This document shows positions 1 through 9,608 of a stretch of DNA of 27,441 bases, piece by piece. Under the pieces are notes generated by a model. The model saw nothing but the letters and a program-made list of their open reading frames with translations. It was not told the DNA's origin and did not search any database. The first letter of the stretch is position 1; the number at the start of each line of letters is the position of its first letter. The DNA comes from Heterotrichella gracilis (Eukaryota > Sar > Xanthophyceae > Tribonematales > Xanthonemataceae). The translations under genes and the position numbers were made by a program. Location: contig JAULBX010028659.1 of the NCBI GenBank assembly GCA_032358255.1, forward strand, positions 1 through 27,441, given 5' to 3'.

Positions 1-505
1 TGGGGTGAGGCATACCCAGACATGCTAACCTGGCTTCAAAGCTGGAAAGCAAATACTTACTTACTTACTTACTTACATCCCTCAGCAGCATCACTCCATG
101 GGTTGCACCTGCCCGGCAATTCATGCAGCAGCTGGCCATCACAGTGACGTGCATACATGTTGTGCAGCGCCACTCCATTAGGCGGCAGCCAGTGTTGCAG
201 CCTGGAATCACACCCGCATTTGAGCACTGGCGGTGCACACTGGGCAATACAAGCACCCATGCCCGCCACGAATCGGCCTTGCTGCGGTGTTATGAAGCAC
301 CAGCAGGCCTTTACCCCACTTCCCCATGCGCCCGGCGCCCGGCGATCACCACCCATGCGCCATGCCTAACATTTATGAGCACCCACCCCCACGAGCATGC
401 ACCCCCTCCCACCTACACCCACCACTCTGCACCATTTGCCCCAGCAACCACCCACCCCATTGGCCTCCCACACCTCCACTCACCCCGACACTTTCCCTCT
501 CGCAG
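1..505 (+). other. intron sequence of the eIF3f gene, with an ACTT microsatellite
   Basis: No coding exon can be supported here. The stretch just before the acceptor is C-rich and pyrimidine-rich (about 385-505), as expected of a 3' intron end. A perfect ACTT tetranucleotide run of about five and a half units lies at 55-76. An earlier eIF3f exon could be hidden here, but I see no conserved MPN-domain sequence. The longer + strand frames across 123-602 are proline/histidine-rich products of the CA/C-rich intron. Confidence 0.5.
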
Positions 506-712
506 GAGGGCCGCCGCAAGCCCGACCCTGTCATCGGTCGCCATCTGGCGGAGACGGTGGCCAGCATACCCAGCTTCGACAAGGGCGAGTTCCAGAACAT
601 GATGGACGAGGGCGTGCAGGACGTGATGCTCATGTCCTACATGGCCAACCTCATCAAGGCAAACATCGCACTGGCAGACAAGCTGGGCACCACACAGCTG
701 CCGCTCACGTAG
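506..712 (+). CDS. EIF3F: eIF3 subunit f, C-terminal exon (partial gene)
   Basis: Last exon of the gene for eukaryotic translation initiation factor 3 subunit f, an MPN-domain subunit of the eIF3 complex that loads mRNA onto the 40S ribosome in the cytoplasm. The exon follows a pyrimidine-rich tract and a CGCAG acceptor at 501-505. It encodes 68 residues, starting EGRRKPDPVIGRHL and ending KLGTTQLPL, with a TAG stop at 710-712. The order matches what I know of the eIF3f C-terminus: a V-G-R-x-L motif, then a helix with a D-x-x-L/M-x-x-Y-x-A-N-L core (here DVMLMSYMANLIKANIALADKL). The MPN domain and earlier exons lie left of the window. No start codon is visible because this is an internal splice junction; the longer open frame reaching back to 326 is intron. 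Identification rests on remembered family sequence, not an alignment. Confidence 0.9.
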   Translation, partial: EGRRKPDPVIGRHLAETVASIPSFDKGEFQNMMDEGVQDVMLMSYMANLIKANIALADKLGTTQLPLT

Positions 713-1696
713 TCGGCGCAGCCGCACCGGTGCAGCCTCAGCCTCCAAAGTGGGTGGGGAGTGGTTTTGGGGTTTTGTGGAGGGGCGCGCTGGCTCCCGC
801 AGCACAGCAAACAGGGCAATGGCATTGATAGGGTGGCATCACAACTTGGGGGGGTTGTGGATGCATGTGGCGTGCTATGTCAAGGTGGGGGCACTGCGAA
901 GCTGCTTAACTTACTTAAGCGGGGCAGCCACACCGGTGCCGTCTCAGCCGCAGCCGCAGCCGCAGCAGAACCATGGGGGAGATGGTGTGTTGAGGCTGCC
1001 GTATGGGCGTGCAGCAGCCACAGCCGTGGGGGGGGCCATGCCATGCAAACTAGGCTCAGCGCACCGCAGCTGCAACGCATCTACGCGGGTGGGTTGGGGT
1101 TTCCCCAAATGTGGGAATTGTGTTGGCTTCTACAGCAAGGCCTCACGAGGCACAGGACATTGTTTGGCGCACACAACCATGTACATGCCATGGGGAAGCT
1201 GGGCGCCCTGCAGCTCTCAGCCAGCGCAGCCCAGGTTAACATCAACTGCAATGAACAATCACGCAGTCACAGCTGGGAGCCCCGTGCAGTGGGGGGGAGA
1301 GAAATGGGCTGCACCGTCATTGATGCGCATGCCTCACGCTGCAGTGGGGACCCTGGAGGGGAGGGGCATGGGGTCGGGGATTTAAAGGGGGGCATGCAGA
1401 GGGATAGGGCGTGGGCGAGTCGCGTCGCACAGCGTGATTTCTTGCCGCGGCACTGTGGTAGGGGGCATGTCCATGGCGGCAGGGGAGTGTCTCAGGGTGG
1501 AGGCGCTGGGTGTGAAATCTAGGAGTGCACGTATGCACTGCAAATCGGATTGGTTTTTTCTTTGAACACATGTTTTGCTTTTGCGACGGAATTATTTAGG
1601 CTTGAATGCTAGGCTAGCCAGCTGGGACGGTGAACACAAGATTACAGCATCCCCATAAGGACTTCAAGTAGTGCTGTCAGTGGGCATTCTTGGCCA
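713..1696. other. eIF3f 3' UTR and intergenic DNA, no gene seen
   Basis: After the eIF3f stop the sequence is G-rich on the + strand and carries no convincing exon. A short GCAGCC-type triplet run lies at about 949-970. The segments at 719-750 and 925-955 resemble each other (both contain CACCGGTG followed by CTCAGCC), suggesting an old local duplication in the 3' UTR. I see no TGTAA polyadenylation signal before 1895, so the end of the eIF3f transcript is not fixed. Overlapping frames on both strands have no recognisable domain. Confidence 0.4.
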
Positions 1697-1936
1697 GTGC
1701 TCTACTATCACACGCAGAATCAGCCCATCGTGGGTTGCTATGGTTGTACTAGGAAGTGCTGTATTTGTACTGACAATTGCATACTTGTGGCGTTTTGTGA
1801 GCTACAAAAACCATTTGCCACATGCTTTGCACTGCATCATGATGGTGCGCTAAGGGCTCATCAAGGAAAATGTCGTAAGCTTACAACATTTGCCTGTAAT
1901 GAAAGGTACTGCAAAAGCTGTAGAAAGGTACCATAA
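1697..1936 (+). CDS. cysteine-rich hypothetical reading frame, possible exon or mobile-element remnant
   Basis: An open frame of 79 codons with closely spaced cysteines in CxxC-like pairs: CYGCTRKCCICTDNC near residues 14-28, more Cys/His to residue 45, then a CNERYCKSC cluster near the end. The spacing suggests a zinc-binding fold and is richer in structure than neighbouring random frames. The first codon is GTG and several AG dinucleotides lie just upstream, so this may be an internal exon (acceptor near 1696). AAG followed by GTACCA at about 1927 could be a donor. I do not recognise the family. A TGTAA occurs at 1895-1899 within it. The flank at 1940-1954 carries CCCTGCTACTCAGTA, a word shared with the dispersed repeat at about 9150 and 11050, so a degenerate element is possible. 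Confidence 0.25.
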   Translation: MLYYHTQNQPIVGCYGCTRKCCICTDNCILVAFCELQKPFATCFALHHDGALRAHQGKCRKLTTFACNERYCKSCRKVP

Positions 1937-3026
1937 GTAGGACCCTGCTACTCAGTATGAGATCAGAAACCTGACAGAAGTCCAGAACAATCCATGCCAC
2001 GCATCATGTGGCTGCGCAGAGTATGAATGGGGCCCCTGCCCAATGCCGTTGCAAAAAAGAAGAAAGGGGAGTCCGACGCACAGAGGCGGATTTAAGGGGC
2101 TATGGCTCGAAGGCCCTGCAGCATTGCAAAAGCAATTCTGACGGTATGTTGTGCCAGGGCATATGCCGCATGGTATGCTGCCACGTAGTGTAAAGTTGGA
2201 TGCACAAGCTTGCATACCTATAGGAGATAATATCCTCGTGCCCCTACTGCAAATATATATATTTGGAAAAGTTGCATGCAGCGCCATCAATATTTCTGAA
2301 TTTTTCATCTAAGACTATCACCACCACATCTTGCCAAATGAAACGGCGGGCTGGCATTTCGGTGCGGCACTGGCATTTTATGATATATCTTTTGTGATCA
2401 TCATTTTATGAAAATAAACTGGATTAATCTTCATGGTCTAATTGAAATTTCAAATCCCCTTGCTAAACAAAATGGGCTCACTTTACCCAGTCTGGTGGCT
2501 TTCAAATTTCATCTACGCCAAAGCTAGCCTAGAATCACTGGAAAGAATGGTGCACAGAGAGATGGGCCTTTGGTTTCCCTTGGGAAATGCAGTGCTGTCT
2601 GGTTCCACAGCCAGGCTTTGCCCCACTCCCTCTCCTCAAGTGCCTGCTGCGCATGGTGAGCTTCCTCTCCTGTCTCACCCATGCTTGAAGCATTGGCGTA
2701 CACTCTGACCTTGTCCTGGCTGGGGGCGGGTGGGCGCTCCCTGTCTTTCTGTCTTCCTCTGGTGCTGCTGGCCCAGGACCTTGCACAGTGGCTGCGGATG
2801 CAATACATCCCATAGACACCCTGGATGTGTATCCCGCTTGCCTGCTTAGCCTCCCCCTGGGACCGATCGTATGCCTGGTTTTAGCGCCTGTCTTTGTATC
2901 GCCCCATGGTCCTTGGTCGCGACGTCCCAATCAACCTTGGGGAGAGCCTCCAGTCCTGAACCCTAAGGCTAGGGTCAAAGGGCAGCTGCAGGTGCACACC
3001 GCCGCCGTGCAATGCCCCTATGTAGG
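1937..3026. other. intergenic DNA, no gene seen
   Basis: An AT-richer patch (about 2220-2460, including an ATATATATAT run near 2252-2262) is followed by more balanced sequence. Reading frames on both strands are short or low complexity and do not join into a recognisable protein. The 3' end of the F-box/LRR gene on the - strand must lie here, but no - strand TGTAA signal is evident close to its stop; the nearest I see is at about 1881-1885. Nothing else is supported. Confidence 0.4.
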
Positions 3027-4398
3027 TCAAGTCAGCCCCGCCGGGACTAGCAGCGGCCCCTGGGCTTGGTTGAAATGGAGGTGCTGGAGGCATGGTAGGT
3101 TAGTCAGAGCTTCGCCAAGGTTGCGCACTGGGGAGTCCATCAGTCGCAGCTGCGTGAGCTGCTGGAGGTCTGAGAAAACCTTCAGTGAATCAATGTCCAG
3201 CTTTGGACCCCCCCAGGCCATTGCCCTGTCTGCCTTGGCGAGGGTGAGGGAGCGCAGGGAGGTGGGGAAGCAGGCCGCAGGGAACTGCAGGCGTGGGCTA
3301 CTCTTCCACTCCACCATGATGCTTTCCAGCTGTGTCAACTGGCGCATGACAGGCAGGAGCATCTGTTGGCCGTTGAGCTTCAAGTGTAGGTGCTTGAAGG
3401 ATGGCATGTGTGCCAGCGTGGGGGCATAATCTGCTCCGTTGCAGTGGAGAGTGGCTGACTCCAGGCTAGGCAGGCAGGGCAATGCAGGCCACCAAGGCTC
3501 TCCTCCCCCTGGGTTGGTGACGATGAGGCCGAGCGCCTGCAGCACGGACAAATCTATATTTAGTTAGCCAAATTAAATTCAACAATGTAGACAAATTAGC
3601 AGCTGCTGATGGTATCCCTGTACAGCTGCTGATGGTATCAGGGATACCTGATACCATGTACATGTACATGTATGCCTTTTGCCAGCCAAAAGTTTTAGCA
3701 TTGCTTGTATCACTTCTACACTGGCCATTTCTCTGCAGGTAGGTCACCTATAGCAAGGACTAGCAGATTATAAATGAATAACAACGCGCCTGTCCCTGAA
3801 CAAACGCGTTGGTTAAAAAGTCTGCAAAGAGAAAGGTAAATGCCCTACAATGCCCCTACCTTTAGCATGGACAGTCTGGTGAAACCCTGGAGGCTGGGTG
3901 TCGCCTCCTCGTGCGTGCAGCGGATGTCTAGATCCAGGCCTGTGAGGGAGGTCAACTCGCACACGCTGCGCAGCAAGCCAGAGGCAGCACCTCCTGTAAT
4001 GATCAGCGTGGGCAGGCTTTGCAGCGAGCGGGGGTTCAGGTGGTCCATCAACTGCTGCAGCTGTGTCACCTCCCACAATTGCTGCAACCTGATGACATCT
4101 GGCAATTGCACGGTCTCTGTGGCAGAGAGCTTGGGGAGAAGCCACAGGAAAAATGCTTTTTGTTTCTTCGAGCGCCTCTCGCGATGGTTGCTTGGGCCTA
4201 GCCACAGTTTGCTGGGAGGTTCCACATCCTGGTAGGCCGTGCTGGGACCCGCCAAAGCATGGTGCCAGCGCTTGCTCACCAGCTGCAGCTTAGGACCTTC
4301 CTTTCTAGGGTGGCACCACTCAGGATACGCTGCAGCAGGTCGTCAGGCAGGTCGTTGATGCTGCACCGTGACCGTGCTGCAGCCTTGGTGCTTTTCAT
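3027..4398 (-). CDS. F-box-like leucine-rich-repeat protein, frameshift in F-box
   Basis: Probable substrate-recognition subunit of an SCF-type ubiquitin ligase, or a related LRR protein. The ATG is at 4398-4396. The first 40 codons give an F-box-like start, INDLPDDLLQRIL at about residues 14-26, and then hit TGA at 4278-4276. One base out of frame, from 4279, the F-box pattern resumes (VSKRWHHAL) and stays open through leucine-rich segments to 3860. A donor AAG|GTAGGG follows, with a 323-bp intron (3859-3537) and acceptor CTGCAG. The second exon, 3536-3027, encodes more LRRs (such as LTQLRLMDSPVRNLGEALTNLPCLQHLHF) and ends with TGA. Both splice sites are phase 0. Total is about 350 aa if the frame is bridged. 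The break may be a real one-base deletion, a sequencing error, or a separate start; only a 14-bp 'intron' would splice it, which is too short. The specific substrate is unknown. Confidence 0.7.
3600..3674. repeat. direct repeat plus perfect 11-bp hairpin in the LRR intron
   Basis: CAGCTGCTGATGGTATC occurs twice, at 3600-3616 and 3623-3639. The second copy runs into a perfect inverted repeat, ATGGTATCAGG (3632-3642) and CCTGATACCAT (3647-3657), around a 4-base loop. A shorter pair, TATCCCTG (3613-3620) and CAGGGATA (3639-3646), competes with it. A (GTACAT)n run follows at about 3657-3672. All of it lies inside the intron of the F-box/LRR gene. Confidence 0.85.
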
Positions 4399-5346
4399 GG
4401 TTGGAGAGCTGAGAGGCCGGTTTCAAGTTGTTCCACACTGTGGTCTGCTGTCAACTTCGGTCAAACGTGGCAATGTGGGCCCGGCAGAAGACGCCTGGAA
4501 ATCTATAATGCGCACGAATAGCATGAAATAAATGGAGGTAATTGTGGCAACATCGAAGACAGGGACCCATTGCCCACTAGAAATGTCTAACGTTACAATC
4601 AAACGTTGCAGTCAAGAGTGGGTTGTGGCATGTTGGCATGCGTAGGGCAAACAACAAAGCCCTATTAACAAGAGCACTGTTGACATCAGGCTGGCAAAGG
4701 AAGGACCCGGGAAGAGTCATATGTTACTTTTCAAAACAATGCACAAAATAATACACGGGGCCTGAGACGCACAGTAGTTTGTTCAACGTTGTTGACCAAA
4801 TAGTGGTGGGGCCACGCATGTGAGACTCACTTGTGCATTACTAGACACAATGGGTTGAAGGAAATGGTTGCTCGCTCAATGTACCTCGATTGTCTTGCGA
4901 TGTTCGAAGTCTGGTGTGTGATTATGTGTTATGGTGTGTGATCCTGAGAACCAAATTGGTGTGTGCACATACATATACACAGCAGTGCGTAGCGCTTTAC
5001 CCCTTGTAGTCAACAGGAGTGTGAAGGCGTTGTAATAGATGCTGGTTGAATATCTTGCTTGTGTAAGCTTGAAGCACTAGAGCTCTAGGTGGTTTATGTT
5101 CGAAATTGCAAGAGCAGTAATCTTCGGGACTGGGGATGCAAACTATCCCCACAGCAGCATGAAACCATCCAGCATTGCCAAACATTGTCTGCAGCAAGGT
5201 GCCTTCGACCTGCTTAATCGTGCGTGCACTAGAGGATCCTCTCCTAGCTGTATTCCTGTCCAACTCCCGCTTATCCTCGCAAGGGCCCACCAGCTAACCT
5301 CTGAGAGAGCATGGAGGTATAGCAGAACAACCTCCGTGTCGTTAAC
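4399..5346. promoter_or_regulatory. shared upstream region of divergent F-box/LRR and ARGLU1 genes
   Basis: About 950 bp separate the two start codons, so both promoters and 5' UTRs must lie here if neither gene has upstream exons. I see no coding exon. A GTGTG-rich, loosely repeated patch (GGTGTGTGATTATGTG and variants) lies at about 4911-4965. No TATA box or other element can be placed with confidence. The frames at 5096-5737 (+) and 4997-5376 (-) are not supported as genes. Confidence 0.35.
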
Positions 5347-8300
5347 ATGGGACGGAACAGGTCCAGCTCGCCTCACGACAGGTCACGAAAAGATAGGGAT
5401 AGAGATAGAGAACGTGACAGGGACAGGGATAGAGAACGTGATAGGGGAAGGGAGAGAGACAGGCAGCGCGACAGGGAGAGGGACAGGGATAGGGAGCGGC
5501 GGGAAAGGAGCAAGGAGCGGCGAGACAAGTCGAGATCTCGGGAACGAAACAGGTGGGGCATTTCGGTGCTACAAGGCCAGAATGGGGCTTGCTCTAGGTG
5601 TTGGGGCATCATGCATGCATCACTATGCACCACTATGCATGCATATGGTGCGTGGAGCATGTGATGCCCGGGTTGGGCAGATGCATCTTTGCAGTGCCAC
5701 GTTGCAAATTACTGCTATCTTGCACATACGCCCTTAAATGGCACCCCTCACAGTAGCAGGCCGGTAATAGCCTATGCGATGCTGCACCCTGACAATCGCC
5801 TTGTTCACCAGTTGCATGCTGCCCCCTTTTTGTGCCCACCAACCCTTCATCGCACAGCTATGGGTTCTTTGCAGTGACTGGTACCCCACGCCACGCATCA
5901 TGCTCACTACACCACAGCTGATGCTAAGCATCACAACTCCAACCACGACTAAGGCCCCGGCATGAGTCACCCCCGCACACCCCCTTGTGGTGCTAATCAC
6001 CTCACCTCCATGGTGCCTGGAACCCACGCCACGCAACAACCCTCACACCGCTCGATCCTGACTCCATCCTCCATCCCAGGGATAGAGACCGGGACCGAGA
6101 CAGGGATCGGCCCCGGGACTCAAAGCGCGACAGGGACAGCCATCGACTCCCCTCCCCGCCACGCACCAAATCCCGCGCCCTAACACCCGACAGGGATCGG
6201 TCCCAATCCCACCGAACAGAGAAGCGGCCCAGCTCCCGCCTGCCCTCCCCTCCCCGCGCACGCTCCCGGTCCCGCTCCCCTGGCACCAAGCGCAGGCGCA
6301 GCTATTCCCGCTCCCCCACCTCCAGCACCAGCACCAGCGGCAGCAGCGGGGATGAGAAGGGGGGGTCCCGGGGGGGAAATAGCCCGAAACGGGGGTCGCC
6401 GGCTGCGCAGGCTAAGGCAGCCGAACCTCAGATTGATGCGGAGGAGCTGGCACGGTGAGAATACCCCTTAGGGTTTACTCGTCTCCAGGGTTTTTCATCT
6501 TTGATGCATGGCATTGTCTCAGTGGTGGGCGTGCGTGTGACATGACCTAGGCGACGTTAGGACATGTACCGCATACCCTCAGCATGGCACAGCATTTTGC
6601 CATCATCAAGTCAGCATGGTCCTGCCATTGTGGACGGCATGCGCTGCACAGGGCATGCTGCCACAGCTAAACGCAGCAGAAATTGTCATATTAATAAAAG
6701 TATTGCTATAGAGTGTGGGGCGCCTTGTCCCCTCTGTCATGCACCCGCTAAGTGCAACCATTACGACCCCCACTTCCAAGAGCCATTCGCGCCCTTGCAC
6801 ACGCCCTCTGGAAGCAGGCAAGGCCATCGTCCTCTCCAGCAAGTTGCCCATAAAACCATCACATACATCCCCAGACCTTGGTCCCCTGACAAGATCATCT
6901 GTGATAAAATGCCCACCCTTCATCCCCATGGCAGGCACCAGGCGCAGCGTGAACCCCACCTGATTGCCGACAAGGCCATGCATCCTCACACCGCTGGTGC
7001 TACTCTCGTCTCAGACTGCCCATAGGACCATCACATGCATCCCCACACCTTGATCTCCATGTCATGCAATCCCGTGATATGCATCCCCTCCCCATAGCTC
7101 GCAAACTTATGATTCAGGGATGAAAACCCTAAACCCTAAACCACCATCATCCCACCGCAGGCGCCAGGCGGAGCTTGAGGCTCAGCTGATTGCCGACAAG
7201 ACCGCTGCGCGCATCCGTGATGCCATCGAGCTACGGGTGGCTGAGGTGATGAGCAGTCAGGAGGTCAAGATGTCGCTCACCGCACGGCTGGAGGCGGAGA
7301 GGTGAGGGGGTTGGGCCAGGGTTTTGTTAGGGTTCGTGGAGGGTTTTGGGGTGGAGGGCATGAGCAGGCATGAGGTTGAGATGTCGTTCACAGCAAGGCT
7401 GGAGGTGGAGAGGTGAGGATCCTTGGAGGGTTTTGAGTAGGGTTTAGGTGGCGGGTAGCCAGGTGGAACAGCCATGTCATGACTCAGGTAGGCAAATCCG
7501 GTGCACAGAAGCCCAAATAGATCATTAACAAGGTTGCCGACGGGAGTGCGAGGCCACACACCCCACAAACCTTATGCACCACAGATTCCAGCCACCACAA
7601 ACCCCTAATGCACAGCCGCTCGCTCCTCCGCAGGAAAGCGCTTGAGGAGCAGGTAGAGGCTGAGCTGGCTCTTGAGCGCGAGCAGGCTGCTGCTGAAGAG
7701 CGTGAGGCCACCGCCGCCATTGAGGCGCAGCAGAAGGAGCTGCAGGCACTGGAGGAGCAGCAGAGGCAAAAGGTGTGGTGTGGTGTGGTGGGGGGTTAGT
7801 TGCGATGGATGTAGGCCAGGGGAGCTGCAGGCGCTGGAGGAACAGCAGAGGCAAAATGTGGGTGGGGTGGAGTGGGTGTGGGGTGGGGTGTGGGAATGTC
7901 CAGCAGCGGTGCAGTGGATGGGAGTTTGCGAGGGGGGATGGCGGCTGTAGGAGGAGTACTGTGGGTGTGCAGCAGCTCAAATGGCGGCCCAATCCTTACC
8001 CTGCCCTTACGTGCAGTGGGTGAGGGCCGCATGGGGTTAGCTTGGGTAGTTGCAAGTTTTCCAACCTAGCCACATCAATCCATAGCTGCCTGCCTCGACC
8101 ACCACCACTTACCAACATCCACCACTCGCCACCCCTTGCAGGAGGAGGCTGCCCTGCACCAGGCGCAGGAGTCTGAGCGCGCGGCAGCTGAGCAGCGCTT
8201 CCTTGAGCTGCAGATGAAGATGAAGGAGGAGCAGGACAGGTGCGCTGATGGCCTAGGGTTTCACGGGTGTCTATCAGTGATCCCTGCTTTTCCTTTTAAT

Positions 8301-8719
8301 GTATATTCTGCTGGGTTGCGATGCGGTCTCTGTGCGCGTGCCTTTTTGTGTGTCCCCATTTTGAGTGGGGTCGACCCCTGTTGTTCCTTTTCTACCTGGT
8401 GAAGGTGCCTTGGGGTTTGCTTGGCTCACAACCAGTCAATGGCTTTTGCTTGTCTGCTGCATTTTCCACATGACATTGTGTTACAGGGAAGGTATTCTTA
8501 TCCAACGTAGGCCTATTGCCTTTGATTGGGGAACACAGCAGCAACCAATGTGACCGTATCTTGTCACTTTGCACCACTTGGACCCTGTTGTGGAGAATTC
8601 TGTAACCCAGTCCCCCCTGCAGGCGCAAGAAGGAGGAGGACAAGAAGAAGGCTGAGCGCGACAAGATCCTCAACAAGCGCGGAAACCGCACCAAGCTGTC
8701 GTTCAAGCTCTTTGGGTGA
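5347..8719 (+). CDS. ARGLU1: ARGLU1-like arginine/glutamate-rich nuclear protein
   Basis: Six exons: 5347-5552, 6080-6454, 7161-7301, 7634-7772, 8142-8239 and 8623-8719. All introns are GT-AG, every junction keeps frame, and the product is 351 aa. Residues 1-68 are an RD/RE/RS tract beginning MGRNRSSSPHDRSRKDRDRD. Residues 69-150 are an RS-type region, followed by a Ser/Gly linker. From about residue 185 to 340 the protein is a highly charged coiled coil (ELEAQLIADKTAARIRDAIE onward). It ends ILNKRGNRTKLSFKLFG, matching the ARGLU1 family C-terminus (I-L-G-K-x-x-x-R-P-K-L-S-F). Family members are nuclear, work with the Mediator complex in transcription and modulate alternative splicing; this is knowledge of the family. 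The start is the first ATG before the RS tract. Introns 2, 3 and 4 each contain a decayed copy of part of an adjacent exon. Retention of intron 3 gives an immediate in-frame TGA. Confidence 0.88.
5385..5515 (+). repeat. coding minisatellite for Arg-Asp/Arg-Glu repeats
   Basis: Purine-rich imperfect repeats of hexamers such as AGGGAT, AGAGAA and CGTGAC, with GATAGAGAACGTGA occurring twice. They encode alternating RD and RE dipeptides of the ARGLU1-like protein. The strand asymmetry also produces a long leucine/serine frame on the other strand, which is an artefact. Confidence 0.8.
6815..7160 (+). repeat. decayed tandem copies of intron 2 end plus exon 3 start (ARGLU1 gene)
   Basis: The real acceptor and exon 3 start at 7155-7200 are matched by a degenerate copy at about 6925-6985. 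It keeps the acceptor (GGCAG), CACCAGGCGCAGCGTGA and TGATTGCCGACAAGGCC, against GCGCCAGGCGGAGCTTGA and TGATTGCCGACAAGACC in the exon. The flanks repeat too: ACCATCACATACATCCCCA (6857-6875) and ACCATCACATGCATCCCCA (7028-7046). GCAGGCAAGGCCATC near 6815-6830 may be a third, older copy. The unit is about 170 bp. The last unit also holds the telomere-like run AAACCCTAAACCCTAAACC at 7124-7142. Confidence 0.75.
7358..7445 (+). repeat. copy of exon 3 end and donor site inside intron 3 (ARGLU1 gene)
   Basis: Bases 7360-7418 match exon 3 and its donor at 7248-7306 (ATGAGCAG...GGAGAGGTGAGG) at about 51 of 59 positions by hand count. The donor GTGAGG is kept at 7412-7417, and the intron sequence after it (GGAGGGTTTTG) is repeated as well, giving a tandem unit of about 112 bp. 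The copy is not usable as coding sequence because the intervening bases begin with an in-frame TGA. Confidence 0.85.
7818..7872 (+). repeat. copy of exon 4 end inside intron 4 (ARGLU1 gene)
   Basis: GGAGCTGCAGGCGCTGGAGG and AACAGCAGAGGCAAAATGTG at 7820-7860 match the last 40 bases of exon 4 (7735-7775: GGAGCTGCAGGCACTGGAGG, then AGCAGCAGAGGCAAAAGGTG). A GTGGGTGGGGTGG tract follows the copy just as GTGTGGTGTGG follows the exon. The unit length is about 85 bp. Confidence 0.85.
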
Positions 8720-9039
8720 CCCAGAACATGCCAAGCCCATTAGGCCACCTGGCAAATTCCCAAGTCCTTGGTACATCGCTGATTTGGGTTGGCCCAGGGG
8801 TTCAGCGTGCCTTTCCAATTCTTTTACTGAGTCTCAGAGTCTGTGAGAATTACTGTTGCCGCACACTGGGCTTGCCATCATGGTGATCATATGCCATGCC
8901 ATCAGGTGCATATCGTCCGTGCCACTGGATTGGCTAAGGCCCTTAGCCTGGCCACCTGAGGTGTAGGTGCTTGGCCCAATCGGCAGTTTGTGTCACACAG
9001 GGTACATCGTCGCTGGGTACATCATCAAGTTTAAACCCA

Positions 9040-9300
9040 CTGGATACAGCATTGTAATGTGTTACAACAGTATGTGTGAATCATGTCAGATACGCGCACC
9101 GCTCAACAATCCTTGGGCTGCACAATCCTTGTAATTATCGCCCCCCCCTGCTACTCAGTACTCAGTTGAGCTGAGCTACATCCACACCCGCACACGGCTA
9201 GCCCCACCCCAAGGTCCTGCTGGCCCCCCTGTTTGATGCAGGAAATACTTGCGCCAGAAAAGCCCTAAACCCTAGACAGCGGGTTTGCTCAGCAGTCGTA
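9040..9300 (+). repeat. dispersed repeat, left copy
   Basis: Same-orientation partner of the repeat at about 10945-11190. Shared words in the same order are TTGGGCTGCACAATCCTT (18 bases, exact), CTGCTACTCAGTACT (15 bases, exact), GAGCTGAGCT/GAGCTGCATG, CCAAGGTCCTGCTGGC against CCAAGGTTCTGCTGGC, CCCCTGTTT, GCGCCAG and CTAAACC. The flanks before the first word also resemble each other (TTACAACAGTATGTGTGA and TTACAGAGAGTGTGTGTGA). No coding capacity or clean terminal repeats are visible, so the element class is unknown. Confidence 0.75.
9053..9057 (+). terminator. candidate TGTAA polyadenylation signal of the ARGLU1-like gene
   Basis: TGTAA, the usual polyadenylation signal of chlorophyte nuclear genes, lies 334 bases after the ARGLU1-like stop. 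A second TGTAA is at about 9129-9133. Both fall in or at the edge of the left copy of the dispersed repeat, so the choice between them is open. Confidence 0.4.
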
Positions 9301-9608
9301 TGCATGCATCAGGCACCAGGCAGCCACCCCGTACACACTGAAAAGTACAGACAACAGCAGCGCTTTGCGTTGCCACCCAACGAAGCATTGCGTACAATTG
9401 GCCAAAGGCGGTCCTGAAGCCGTAGTTTCTGAAGAGTGAAGGTGCATGCATGCGTTTTGGAAGTTCAGGGGAGCAAATATCCGTTGGGAAATAGATACAT
9501 TTTGAACCCTAGGTCTTGAAATGTCGCCTAAAGCCGGGGGGAGCCTGGGAATCTACTGTGCATTTTTGCAAGTAGCGCCCTCGAGATGGTCCAGAGGGTC
9601 CGCGGGGA

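Larger units (their letters stand above)
8720..9608. other. ARGLU1-like 3' UTR and intergenic DNA
   Basis: Holds the probable 3' UTR of the ARGLU1-like gene, a short local repeat (GGGTACATC-type words at about 8999-9023), the left copy of a dispersed repeat (separate entry), and CCCTAAACCCTA at about 9263-9274. I see no further exon, though the first exons of the unknown gene ending at 10574 could be hidden in 9300-9608. Confidence 0.4.

Noticed and set aside
750..1522. Two overlapping + frames of over 200 aa
   Set aside because: Low-complexity Gly/His/Cys-rich translations of G-rich 3' flank DNA with no domain, splice pattern or conservation visible.
5096..5737. 213-aa + frame overlapping ARGLU1 exon 1
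   Set aside because: It reads the RD/RE-coding repeats out of frame and runs through the donor at 5553 into the intron.
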